In this document: positions 34,955-45,729 of the stretch, piece by piece
Position numbering within the stretch: the first letter of the stretch is position 1
Layout of the letters: the number at the start of each line of letters is the position of its first letter
DNA from: Protea cynaroides
Taxonomy: Eukaryota > Streptophyta > Magnoliopsida > Proteales > Proteaceae
Length of the DNA: 64,000 bases
Assembly (NCBI GenBank): GCA_028583415.1
Contig: CM053266.1
Coordinates: forward strand, 43,953,758-44,017,757
Direction of reading: 5' to 3'
The notes under the pieces: model-generated
The model's database searches: none
Told to the model about the DNA's origin: nothing
Seen by the model: only the letters and a program-made list of their open reading frames with translations
Made by a program: the position numbers and the translations under genes

Positions 34955-36886
34955 ATGGAGTCGTCTCCCCTCGCCGGAAACTTATCTTTGATTCCGGAAA
35001 GGGTGAACGAAGAAATTTTTCGAGGTCGGGGATATGCTGCCCAACTTCAGATTGTCCTCCGTGAACTCACCAGATCTGGTCAGGTGTCAGCCATTGCTGA
35101 GGATCTGGTAACAAAGATATTGAGGTCTTTCACAGAGGCTCTTTCACCACTGAGTTGCTGTGAGTCCGGCAAGGTTACGGGGAGTTCAGATTGTCAGCCG
35201 AATCTAAGTAAAAAGAGATCTACGAAAAGGTAATCCTTGTATCCATGCATTATTATCCATTTTTATAGAAATAAATCCTCTCATGCTCTTTATGTCGATA
35301 TGAAGAAATCCACTGGTTATAGTTTACTGTGCACACATACTCATGTATTGATATACACACACGATAGATGACAGCCATTGAATTTCCTCATTTTCGCACA
35401 AGGGGCACGAAAAGATTTGAATCCCATTTTTAATATGTAGAATGTAATGGATAAGAATTAAAGGGCAGCTCCAATCATAGATCTTAGGGGGGACCATCGA
35501 CCTTAGCCTCTTAGGGGTGGGTGATAGAGATATACTTATCTTTTTATGGTCTTGACTGCTCTGGACTATTACGACTTACTAAGTTTATTGTAAGGCAGAA
35601 ATCAAAGCCAAACCTTTGAGATTAAGGCCTAATCAAGTTGAACTGAGTTGAGTTATATATACCAGTTATCAGATCTCGAATTAATTGACCTTTACACTTA
35701 ACTCATCGTTTTAGTTCACATTATTAGAGGGTATCGATCATTCCAAAAATCGATACGAGATAAATATTGGATCGATACAGAATCAATGACAGAGTGACAC
35801 ATGGTCGATACTAAATTAAAGGGCCGTTCCTATCCAGATACCTAAAATCATGATCTAGATAGCTTTTAGAGGAGATTTTTCATTTGGTTTCTTTTTCTTT
35901 TTTCAAAAGTGTAAACAGGTTTGTTTACTATGATTTCTTTTCTAATTTTTTTTTTCTTTTTCTTGATTTGTAGAAAGATGCAAGAGACATGGACATGGAT
36001 TACGGATATACCCATTGAAGATGGTTATACTTGGCAAAAATATGGGCAGAAAAAGATCCTGCATGCCAAAAATCTAAGGTCCTCACTTTTATCATCATGG
36101 GCTGGGGGGAGGGGGAGAGGGAGAGGGAGAGGGAGAGAGGGAGAGAAGGAGAGTTTTGTGTCTAGATCCTCTACCCATATGGGTATCCTCCCATTGGATC
36201 CAGATTCCAGACTTGTTCAGTCCATGGGATGCAGGCCCCTCCTCTGGACCTAGATGTTGTGAGATCTAGAGGGAAGGTACCCATGTCCGGGGAGGACCAT
36301 ACTCGAGTTTTAGCACCATCTTTGGAAAATTTTGGGTCTTGCACTTAGAGATAATCAATACAAGTAAACTAATCAATTTTCCTCATCTATGTATAGGAGC
36401 TACTTTAGGTGCGCCTATAGGTTCGATCAAGGTTGTGAAGCAGCCAAACAAGTTCAAAGAACTGAAGACAACCCAGCAAAGTTTGAGATCAAATACATAG
36501 GCCACCACACTTGCCAAGATGTCCTCAAATCCTCATTTGTAGTCACGGATCATTTTACAGCAGAAGAGGGTTATCTTCTAAACTTTGAATCAAAAACCCT
36601 GCCCAAACAAGACCCTCCTTTATTCTCATCTTTCTCCTCAATAAAACAAGCCGAATACAACCAATCCTCATCGGAATATCTTCCACCACCGGATCTAACC
36701 AAATTCAAATCATCCATAGCTACACCGGCGCCGTCACCGTCGACTTCACAATCCGACCATGGATATGATGTTTCAGGGCACACAACCAGCTCTTCAAGCA
36801 ACTTTGACATGGATTTGGAGTTGTTGGATTATGTTTATCTCAATAATGTATTCTCGTTCAATGATGAAGAGTTACCTAATACATAA
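34955..36886 (+). CDS. WRKY70-like: WRKY group III transcription factor A6, complete (join 34955..35229, 35974..36078, 36397..36886)
   Basis: The only copy intact in all respects: 870 coding nt, 289 residues, typical of WRKY70/54-like proteins. Exon 1 starts MESSPLAGNLSLIPERVNEE, contains an N-terminal region predicted helical (about 13-65), and ends in a basic cluster KKRSTKRK (about 86-93) that can serve as nuclear signal. Exon 2 encodes KMQETWTWITDIPIEDGYTW, then QKYGQK; the heptapeptide WQKYGQK (112-118) has Gln in place of Arg. Exon 3 holds C132, C140, H164 and C166, the group III C-X7-C-X23-H-X-C finger, then a Ser/Pro-rich, acidic tail ending FNDEELPNT. All introns are GT-AG, with the same phases as its paralogues. 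Expected role: nuclear defence regulator binding W-boxes. The heptapeptide change may alter DNA binding. It is flanked by its Mutator element and dead B5. Confidence 0.9.
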
Positions 36887-37195
36887 CAACAAAGGCCAAG
36901 AATTTGTCTTTATTTATTTATTTATTTTGCTCTATTTGATTGTAGAGTCTGTAGACTTTTTTTTTTTTTTTTTTTTTTGTGGTAAAAGAGTCTGTAGACT
37001 ATTTTGGGTGAATGGAATGGAATCATTGTGTGAAAAAAAAAATTCTATTTCAATGTAAAAAAAAATAAAAAATAACATAAAACAAAAATAATGATGAAAC
37101 AATAAACAAAAATAATGATGAAACAATGTTTTATATTTCAATTGAAAATTTTTCTTATTTTTGCCCAAAAAGAAATTGAAATTCTTCTCTTATCT
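36887..37195. other. A6 3' flank
   Basis: AT-rich, with a long T run near 36959-36978 and a 23-bp direct repeat (AAACAAAAATAATGATGAAAC appears twice near 37080-37125). I see no gene. Confidence 0.6.
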
Positions 37196-37204
37196 TAGGA
37201 TTAA

Positions 37205-39243
37205 ACAGATACCCCCTTTACTATTGTGAAACTATACAGAACTACCCTATTTTTACAAAAGTTATAAAGAATACCCCTCTAATAATACTATCATACAATC
37301 TCACCCACATCGTTACTTTTACTTTAACGGCAGAGGGTAATTTTTTTTTGAGACGAAAATACCCTTAGTATGTGTAAAATGACTAAAAGGGTCTATTGTT
37401 TAGTCTCACCCAACAAAACCCTATTCCTCTTTCTTCTCTTCTAAATCTGCAAAAAAGGGTACCCTCTCCAGATATTTTCCAAGAAAACGAAGAGAACGAT
37501 GAGATTGATGGTCAGGATGGTCGGTCCCATTGAAACATCTAAATGTCCAACCTTAATTTACTTATTACTTTATTCCTTAAACTTCATGTTGTTCAGGTTT
37601 AGTTTGCAGCAGGAGAAAACGAGGTTTCCGTTAATGGGATTTGGTGGATAAAATGCACAGAACAATCAAGAGCCACAGCTGGGCAAGTCGAGCTTCCTCA
37701 TGTTCTGTCTCCTCTTTAAGCTTAAATTCGATCGTCAGGTCTGATGACGCTGCTGGAAAGAGACGATCTCGTAGAGAATCTGGCTGGATGTGTTATCGGA
37801 AGCGTCTTTCTCTCTCTACTATGTTTTCCGGCTGCGGGTATTGATTTCAGCCCGCTCATTGCCATGATTATGGAAAATTTATCTGTTCTTGAACAGGGGC
37901 ACCATTCAATTTGGGGAAAATTTGGAATGGAGAGGAGATGGTTCCAACTTTTGAGGATGGTGAGATTCCACCCTCAATTTATTCTTTTATGTACGTCCAC
38001 CACCGGCTGCTTCATTCCAGTATGAGATTTCAGATTTAGACATGATTGCTTCGTTTCTCAGCTTAAGCAAAATGCTGGACTGAAAGGGCTTTTTCAGCTC
38101 TATCTCCTCTGCTTACCAGTGGGTTAAACAGCATTGGATGATGATGATCTCCTTTACTGCTATGATGATGGTTCTGGTACTGAAGAAATTCATGGAGGTT
38201 GAAATTTTCTTCGTGGATACAGAAGGTCTGACTGGGAGAGATGAAGCAAAGTATAGGTGAAATCTGACCAGGTCGAGTCAAAAGGTGTGTTTCTGCTGAA
38301 GGAGTAAAGAATAGCTACTCTTTCATTTAGATTCTGAAAATAATTTCCCATTTAGGTCATTTTACGCACCTGATAGCAGAGAAGAAACCCACGAACACTA
38401 CAAGCTCTTCTTGTTCTTACACTATTGGAAGCATCTTCAAGAAGCCAAACAGAGATGAGGATTACGGAATCTTGCAGGCGCTCTGGAGCATCGAGAAGAA
38501 AACGGCAAAGAAAATTTCAGAAGAGAGGGTTTCGAAAGAGGGTTTATTTCTTTTTTTTTTTTTTTCTTTTTTTTTTTTATTCTTGTGTTTCTAGAAGAGC
38601 GGGTTCCCAGAATGGACTTCACGATCGCAGGAGAAGCAGAGCTAGGCGGCGTCACTCTCTGTTGCGTTACAATTTCAAAATGCAATGAGTGTGTCACTTT
38701 CTGGTATGCTTCCTTCCTTCTGGAGATCGATTTCAGAATTCTTAAACCTTGTAAGTCGTCTTTGTTGATTCATGAGCTTCTTGTGTTCTATCAAGATCTC
38801 CGACCTCCTCTGTTAGCTTCCTTTAGGATGGTCATGGTGCTGAGACATGTAAGACTAACGGGTTTTTGCGGGTAGGAGTTCGAAAAAAAGAAGGGGAGAG
38901 CAGAGAGAAGAGGGGCCACTAAGGTTTTCCTTCCTTGTAGGAGAATGTTGAGAAGAGGTTCAGGAGAAAGTGCTGGGATACGTAGCAAGGATTTCCCCAT
39001 GACTTGCCGAGAAGAAGAGAACCCTTAAAAAGAACTCATTGAGAAGAAAACCCGTGGAGAAGAAGACCCTTGGGAAGAAATTAATAAGGGTATTTTTGTC
39101 TTAAAAAAAGTTAACCCTCTGCCGTTAAATTGAAAGTTACGGCGTGGGTGAGAGTGTATGATAGCATTGGTGAAACTTTTATAAAGACAGGATAGTTCTT
39201 TGTAATTTCATAACAATAGAGAGGGTGTCTTTATAATTTTCCT
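37205..39243. mobile_element. Mutator-like element, copy 2 (2.04 kb)
   Basis: Duplicate of 30334-32390. TAGGATTAA flanks it at 37196-37204 and 39244-39252, a perfect 9-bp duplication. The left terminus lost about 10 bp (it begins ACAGATACCCCC). Interior frames match copy 1 with scattered indels and changes, for example an indel near 37797 that alters one of the longer frames, which argues against a conserved single protein. Confidence 0.84.
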
Positions 39244-39252
39244 TAGGATTAA

Positions 39253-39646
39253 CTCAAATCTTGTCGGTTTGTGGCACAATAAACAATAAAAAAAATTGCT
39301 TAAATTGCGTGGTTGGATCATTAATGAATTATTATTATATTAAGATAGTTCCCTTAATCTTAAAATTCTATACCAATACAGTACAGTGGGATCCAATGCC
39401 AAGCAGTATCTGAGCCATTCGTTTAAGGAAATGCTGACGCCGAAGTGCTACGCTACGAATCCTACGAAATGGTTTAACGTTCTCTGGGCTTCCCAAGAAT
39501 GAAGCCACGAGCTTTGATTCATTTTGTCTTTCATTATTTTAAAAAAAAAAATAAAAAAAAAAAACTCTTATTAAATTCTTACCTCTTCCTCTATTCCCGA
39601 TTCCACCAAACTTACCGTTCTCTCTCTCTCTAGATCTAGAGAGACA
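39253..39646 (+). promoter_or_regulatory. B5 promoter
   Basis: Nearly identical to the B4 promoter: GGATCCAATGCCAAGCAGTA near 39390, TGACG near 39434, A-rich tract, then CT leader and ACAATGG. Confidence 0.5.
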
Positions 39647-39887
39647 ATGGAGTCTCAACCTGCCGGAAACTTATCTTCTGTCCGGGAAAAAGTGATGGAA
39701 GAACTTGTTCGGGGTCGTGGATATGGTGCCCTACTTCAGATTGTCCTCCATGAGCTCACATGATCTGGTCATGGATTAGCTACTGCTGAGGATCTCGTAA
39801 CAGAGATATTAATAAGGTTGTTCATGGAGGCTTTTCACTACTGAGTTCCAGTGAACAGTTTACCTTGTCGAGATCAACGTAGAAAAG
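39647..39887 (+). pseudogene. B5 exon 1, double-broken
   Basis: Opens MESQPAGNLSSVREKVMEEL. ACATCATCTGG of B4 is ACATGATCTGG here, which puts a TGA after LHELT (about codon 39). The missing T shared with B4 is also present. The donor AAAAG|GTAATATTGC remains at 39887/39888. Confidence 0.83.
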
Positions 39888-40861
39888 GTAATATTGCATG
39901 CATTTCAAAAAAATTTAAAATGAAAAATCTCTATCCAACTTAAAATGCAAAATGTATCTTTAAAATGATAATTTTTTTTTTCTTTTTCTTTTTTAAGAAC
40001 TTGGCAATTTATGTTACAAGCTCTATTCAGGAATAGGAAATAGAAAACAAGGACAGAAATCTTTTTGAAATACTCACAGGCAATGTCAATATCTTCTTCA
40101 CCACAAATCTCAATTAAGAAAAGGTAATATTGCATGCATTATTCATCTTTAATATATAGACCGCAATAACTTGGAATTATAGTGACCTTAAGGGGAACTA
40201 TGACGGGTGGTTCTTGATGTAGAGCAAGGGTGGTTACATTTAGAATTGTAATATCCCAATGAGTATGCATTAGAAGGAATCATTTTTTCTTTTTTTCTTT
40301 TTTTTTACTTTTTTTTTTATTCATTTGGGATTGATGCAAATCTGTGACAACACACCAACACTAATTGTAACAAGGGCCTATTACAGTAAGAATTTCATAA
40401 TAAAAACATATTTGTCTATTTATCTTTGGGTCTTTCTACTTCACATCGGTTCATTTTAATTTCCACTCATTTGGTCAGCAAGGAAACCATGATATAGAGG
40501 TCGGTTTTGGTATTTGAAACAGTGAGAGGCTTTTATGTGATCTGACGGACAGTCAATACGAATATCCTTTGTCTTTTCGGATTTTCCTTATTTGAGTTAC
40601 ATTAATTGCTTATTTTTCTTTGTTTCCAGCCTAGGTAAAGAAGGGTTTGGTTCCTAAGCTGAGAAGGCAACTTTGACCTAATTTAGTGATGTCTCATCCC
40701 TTTTTGATAACTGTTCTTGATTTAGTTGTTTGGATTTCTCCCCTTTGTTATTCTGTTTACCTGTTCTTTTGTACTCTGCCTTTTGCTTTAATATATTTTT
40801 ATATACGCAAAAAAAAAAGGTGCATTTAATCCATTGAGTTGAGTTGAATTAATCAATTGAG
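39888..40861. other. B5 intron 1 with duplicated splice-site segment
   Basis: A 24-bp stretch covering the exon 1 end and donor (39881-39904) recurs at 40117-40140, framing about 210 bp of extra sequence; the same is true in U1. Downstream, 40165-40800 matches the B3 intron at 21437-22044 and ends in a T-rich, then A-rich run. I see no exon 2. Confidence 0.55.
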
Positions 40862-40930
40862 TTAGATGGAATCAGATGATTTTAATTATCTCCATGATGT
40901 ATTCGTTTTTAATGATGAAGAATTGTTTTA
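40862..40930 (+). pseudogene. B exon 3 tail fragment
   Basis: Reads DDFNYLHDVFVFNDEELF-stop, matching the C-terminal acidic end of the family (YVYLNDVFLFNDE...). Everything between intron 1 and this tail is missing. Confidence 0.7.
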
Positions 40931-40984
40931 GCATACATTTGGTTGCCTAAAATATAAGAGCCAAAAAGGGTTCCCTCATATATT

Positions 40985-42205
40985 TTTTTTTTTTTTTGGT
41001 AACTAGCCTTTTTTTTTTTTTTTGGTAATTGGTAACTAGCAATTTATTGAGAACCATTTGTGACTCCAAAAATTCAGAGATATAAATATCTTGAGTCCAA
41101 CAAGGAGATACAAGCCAAAAAAATAATCCTACAAGTCAAGGACTGGCCTTCTTTAGCAAGAGAGTCAACCAACCTGTTTTGCTCTCTAGAAACAAACTGA
41201 AAAACAAAAGATTCTATGTACGAAGCAACATGAGAAAAATCCTACAGGATGGACCATGAGATTTCTAATGGTTGCCATATGTACCCAAACTCGATTCCCT
41301 TTGTATAAGGCTGAACAAATGTGACGGAAATATAGGTACCCTCTTTTTGAGACAAATGAACTTTGAATCGTCATCCCCTCACCTTGAATAGCAAAACTAT
41401 TCCTAGTAGATTGTGGTTATAGATGTAAATGGATTGAATTCAAATTGAATACGTTATTGGAATTCAAATTGAATACGTTATTGGAATTCAAATTTGTTTA
41501 CCATTTACCGTATTTGAGTCCGCTGGATGTATAAAAAACAAATTCAAATTTGAATTCGATTCTTAATTATATCCAACCAAAATCCAATTTGAATCCAAAA
41601 ATATACATCACACAATTTTTGAAATGTATGTATAATATTAACCATCCAAAAACACAAAGTTAAAACTCTATTCTCTTCTTCTAATAATTTATCCGAAATA
41701 TTTTTTCTGGGCTACCTTTCAAGTAAAGAGACCTATGGTCTAGAACATCTCACCTCAAAAAGGTGCAAAGCCTCCACCCTCATTGTATTTGAAGTTTTCA
41801 AAATACCCCTCCTTATCCAACCACCCACAAAAATCCTTTTTTTGACTCCCATGGAGAACCGCTCCACATTTATATTCTACAATAATAAAAGGTTGAAGGG
41901 TCATCTCTATCTTCTTATCTCTACATGCACATATCCTAAGGGTATATGTGTCTGTATATGAGAATACCTATAATGTCCACGGATACTTAAACAAAGCAGA
42001 TTATTTTTGTTCTAAATAAGGGATATCCAAGTTCAAATCTGAAACTCATCCCAACTATTGAAATGGCATCCTAATCCGATAGTTTGGATTCAGATTACCT
42101 TTAACAAATGCGAATGCAGATCAAATCCAGTTTTTCGATTATCCGTTTACATCTCTAATTGTGGTTTCCTTGATGAATAATGAGTCTGCATTAAATAGGA
42201 TCTGT
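40985..42205 (-). mobile_element. 5'-truncated LINE tail, minus strand, split by a hAT element
   Basis: The minus strand reads QFVSREQNRLVDSLAKEGQS near 41200, the end of a LINE RNase H-like domain. It then has a stop and two A runs (T runs on the plus strand at about 40985-41030) as 3' tail. Homology-like reading continues upstream through about 41410 and again after 42166, with a 740-bp hAT element between. The 5' limit is uncertain. Confidence 0.62.
41419..42158. mobile_element. hAT-type element, about 740 bp, inside the LINE tail
   Basis: Ends ATAGATGTAAATGGAT and the inverted ATCCGTTTACATCTCTA form imperfect inverted repeats. TTGTGGTT lies on both sides (41411-41418 and 42159-42166), an 8-bp duplication. 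Near the left end GGAATTCAAATTGAATACGT is tandemly repeated (41459-41500). No transposase is visible. Confidence 0.75.
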
Positions 42206-42294
42206 GACAATAGTTTCGTCACCAGTACGTGACATAAAGCCAGACCGTTTTTTATTGAAAAGAATCAATCCATACAGGCAAACTAATAATCAAC

Positions 42295-42990
42295 TCTCCT
42301 CATCTACAACTGCTCTTTCAAGTGCACCTACGTACATGTTCGATAAAGGTTGTCAAGCAACCAAACAAGTTCAAAGAACAGAAGATGACCAACCAACGTT
42401 CTGGACCAAATACACAGGCCACCAAACTTGAGTATCAGATGTACCCTCAAGGCCTCATTCTTCATGGGTTCTACAGCTAAAGATGAGGGTGTTTTACTCA
42501 ACTATGAATCAAGCACCCCAACCAAGCAGGAACCTACTTTCTTCTCATCCTTCCCCTCAAGTAAAGAAGAACACAAGAAATCCATTCACTCCATAAAACA
42601 AGAATACAACCCATCCTCATTGGAATATATTCCACCACGGGATCCATCCTCATTCGAACTAATAAATCGAAGGATTGTGGCAGTACACATAGCATATGTG
42701 GTCTTTCTTTTGAGTGACTATAAGGAGAGAATCTAGAGCTCTGATACCATGTTAAGTTTACATATGAAAAGTTTGAATTAATAAGTCGAGGAATTTTCAA
42801 GTATATAAAACACCTAATGTTCCATACTTAATCAATGTGGGATTATTCTCAACACTTACATCAGCATTACCTTTGGCTTCAAAGTCGGGCCATAGAGATG
42901 TTCTTTCAAGTTGTAAAATCAGCTCTTCCGGCAGCTTTGACCTGTATATGGAGTTGATGGAATTTATTTTATCTCAATGATGTATTTTAG
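42295..42990 (+). pseudogene. B exon 3 remnant, interrupted by a small LTR element
   Basis: Homologous to A exon 3 but damaged. The start reads CSFKCTY, then extra bases shift the frame. FDKGC..KQVQRTED is readable in ORF 42204-42431, and the last zinc ligand is lost because TGC has become TGA (GHQT-stop). The Ser-rich tail follows in another frame (42428 on), is cut near 42655 by a retroelement piece, and resumes at about 42862 (TCAGCATTACCTTTGGCTTC). The end passes into the B 3' flank near 43010. Dead. Confidence 0.8.
42655..42861 (-). mobile_element. TRIM-like small LTR retroelement fragment
   Basis: On the minus strand, an LTR-like block of about 110 bp (42861 to about 42752) starts TGTAAGTGTTGAG and ends CTTAACA. 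It is followed at once by TGGTATCAGAGCTC, the usual primer-binding site complementary to initiator tRNA-Met. About 85 bp further a partial second LTR-like match (CTTCGATTTATTAGTTCGAA) appears. It has no coding capacity. Size and layout fit terminal-repeat retrotransposons in miniature, with the far LTR truncated. Confidence 0.65.
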
Positions 42991-43009
42991 TTAAGTGATG
43001 AAGAGTGGT

Positions 43010-43900
43010 TTTATCCTATATTTGGGTGCCTAGAAATAAAAGCAAATACGGGTTTCCAAGTAGGTTCAGTTTGGACCATTGTTTGTGTAAGGACTAGGGG
43101 TCGAGGTCTACCGATTCTGAGTCGGATCAGCCTTGCACAGAGAGGATCCGTCAAGATTTAGGAATAGACAGCTAAACCATGTATGTATTATTCCCATTTC
43201 AACTATTTCTGTTCCAATTTTCAAAACCAAAACTCAATTGATTATTAATTTGTTACACCAATGGTAATGCTAGCTAGAAATGGTATCATCAATGGGAAAC
43301 CAGATTCTTAGAAAAAAGAGAGAAAATACTAAAATATGAGAGGATGTGAACAGGAATCCCTACACTGACATTGTGGCCAATAAAGATGTAAACGAATAAT
43401 GGATATACGATTAATGTGAAAATAATAGTATGTTCGGACGTCAAGAAAAGAAAATTAAAAAATAACATAACCTATATATTGTAGGTTTATGAGAGAGTCT
43501 TGCATTAATTGCCTCATTAGATCATGGAAGAGGGTGGTTGAAAATAGAAAAGATAAATTATATTATAATTTAAATATGATTTACAAGTTTCCAACTTGTA
43601 AAGTTTAAAATATGAATTATTAGAACTCATGTGATTAGATTAGGCTAAACTTATCCGAGTTTCAAAATCTCAAAAGTAGTTTTCCAAACATATTGATACT
43701 TCAAAAGTGATTTTCACAAACAATGAGTACCTAACGTGTAATCTACCTTAAAAAAAACATAGGACCAATGAAAGTCAACCAACTATGTGAAATTAATTAA
43801 AATTTTATTTATTTATTTGACTGTATTTGCAAATGGATCAATATTATTTGATTAGATCAGCTCAATTTCCGCTGATCTAATGTTTTATACAAATTATGGG
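43010..43900. repeat. B-to-A spacer before A7
   Basis: Collinear with 13870-15480 but without the hAT insertion, and with a short alternative segment in place of part of 14680-14990. I see no gene. Confidence 0.68.
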
Positions 43901-44169
43901 TATTATTTAGGGTTTAGTTGGGACCCAATATCGAGCATCATCTGCACTTTGTTCATTTCAAAACGCGTGCATAGTCAGAGAGTGTCCGCCGGCCAAAATA
44001 TCAACGAAGTTCTAGGAAGCTTAGAGCTTAGATTCATTTGTCTTTAATGAGAGAATCTCTCTCTTATTAAATTCTTTTCTGTTTCCCACCACTCTTCCTG
44101 AATCTATCTCCATTTTCTCTCGCTTATAAGAAACAAAAGCTATAGTGCTCGAGAGAGAGATAGAGAGAA
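43901..44169 (+). promoter_or_regulatory. A7 promoter
   Basis: ACGCGT at 43963-43968 within AAAACGCGTGCATAG; the TTGAC core present in A5/A6 is lost here (ATATCAACGAAG). TTATTAAATTC near 44064 and CTTATAAGAAAC near 44120 match the other A promoters. The leader ends GAGAGAGATAGAGAGAA before the ATG. Confidence 0.55.
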
Positions 44170-45662
44170 ATGGAGTCGTCTCCCCTTGCTGGAAACTTAT
44201 CTTTTGTTGCAGAAAAGGTGGCTGAAGAAATTTTTCGGGGTCGTGGATATGCTAACCAACTTCAGATTATCTTCGGTGAACTCATCAGATCTGATCATGT
44301 GTCAGTCACAGTTAAGGATCTCGTAACAAAGATATCGAGGTCGTTCACGGAAGCTCTTTCACAATTGAGTAGCAATGAGTCCGGCAAAGTTCCAGCGAAT
44401 TCGGACTGTCAGCAGGATCAACAAAAAAAGCGATCTAAGAAAAGGTGATCTTGCAACTATTATCCATCTCTAATGCATAGACTATAATGACTATGAATTA
44501 AAGGGCAGATACACTCATTGATATGAGTTATCAGATCTCAAATTAATTGATCCCTATACTCAATTCATGGTTTTAATTCACAGTATTTGAGGGTATCGAT
44601 CACTATGAAAATTGATTTGGATCAATATCAGATCGATACGGAACCAATAACAGAGTGACACATGGTCGAGATAACTTTTAAAGGAGATTTTTCATTTGGG
44701 TTTTCTTTTTCTTTTTTTGATTTCTAAATTGTAAACAGTTTTGTTTATTAATGATTTCTTTTTCTTTTTTTTATAGTAATTTTACTAATAATTCCTTGAT
44801 TTGTAGAAAATTGCAAGAGACATGGACAAGAATTACGGATATACCCATTGAAGATGGTTATACTTGGCACAAATATGGGCAAAAAGAGATCCTGCATGCC
44901 AAAAATCCAAGGTTCTCATTTTATCCTCTACCCATATGGGTATCCTTCCATTGGATCCGGATTCCAGACTCGTTCAGTCCATGGGATGCAAGCCCCTTCT
45001 CTGGACTTGGATGGCGTGAGATTCAGAGGGAGGGTACGCATGTCTGGAGAGGATCATACTCGAGTTTTTGCACCATGCATCTTTTGGAATTTTAGGTCCT
45101 GTACTTAGAGTTAATCAATACGAGCAAACTAATCAATTTTCCTCATCTACGATCTATGTACAGGAGCTACTTCAGGTGCACCTACAGGTTCGATATAGGT
45201 TGTGAAGCAATCAAACAAGTTCAAAGAACAGAAGATAACCCAGCAAAATTCCAGACCAAATTCATAGGCCACCACACTTGCCAAGATGTCCTCAAATCCT
45301 CATTTGTAGTCATGGATGATTTTACAGCTGAAGAGGGTAATCTTCTAAACTTTGAATCAAAAACCTTGCCCAAACAAGACCCTCCTTTCTTCTCATCCTT
45401 CTCCGCAGTAAAACAAGCAGAATACAACCCATCCTCATCCGAATATCTTCCACCACAAGATGTAACCAAATTCAAATCATCCATTGCTACAATGGCGTTA
45501 CCGACAACTTCACAATCCGGCCATATATACAATGTTTCAAGGTACACCACCAGCTCTTCAAGCAGCTATGCCATGGATTTGGAGTTGATGGATTATATGT
45601 TTATCTCAATGATGTATTCTTGTTCAATGATGAAAATTAACCTAAAACATAAGAGCAAATAA
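44170..45662 (+). CDS. WRKY70-like: WRKY group III transcription factor A7 (join 44170..44444, 44807..44911, 45164..45662)
   Basis: Open through all three exons: 879 coding nt, 292 residues. Exon 1 starts MESSPLAGNLSFVAEKVAEE and ends in the basic KKRSKKRK cluster. Exon 2 has KLQETWTRITDIPIEDGYTW, then HKYGQK, so the heptapeptide is WHKYGQK. Exon 3 keeps the group III finger (SYFRCTYRFDIGC...GHHTC) and the Ser-rich region. Near 45596 two extra bases (TATATG for TATG) shift the frame just before the conserved acidic end. The terminal VYLNDVFLFNDEN is replaced by MFISMMYSCSMMK plus eight more residues. The DNA-binding part is untouched, but the acidic tail, often linked to activation, is altered. 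All splice sites are canonical. A second set of exons 2 and 3 (A8) follows without an exon 1. Confidence 0.85.
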
Positions 45663-45729
45663 GGGGTTTCCAGTTAGGCTCAGTTTGAACCATGGGAGAT
45701 TCCTAACGGTTGCCAATCAAACTGAATTA

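Larger units (their letters stand above)
33118..39968. repeat. Tandem duplication unit U2 (about 6.85 kb)
   Basis: Same order as U1: spacer ORFs 33305-33940, A promoter, gene A6, Mutator-like copy 2, B5 exon 1. Identity to U1 looks very high across introns and transposon alike, so the duplication is recent relative to the other copies. Confidence 0.85.

Noticed and set aside
36759..37168. ORFs across the A6 3' flank
   Set aside because: Frame shadows of exon 3 running into a T-rich flank.
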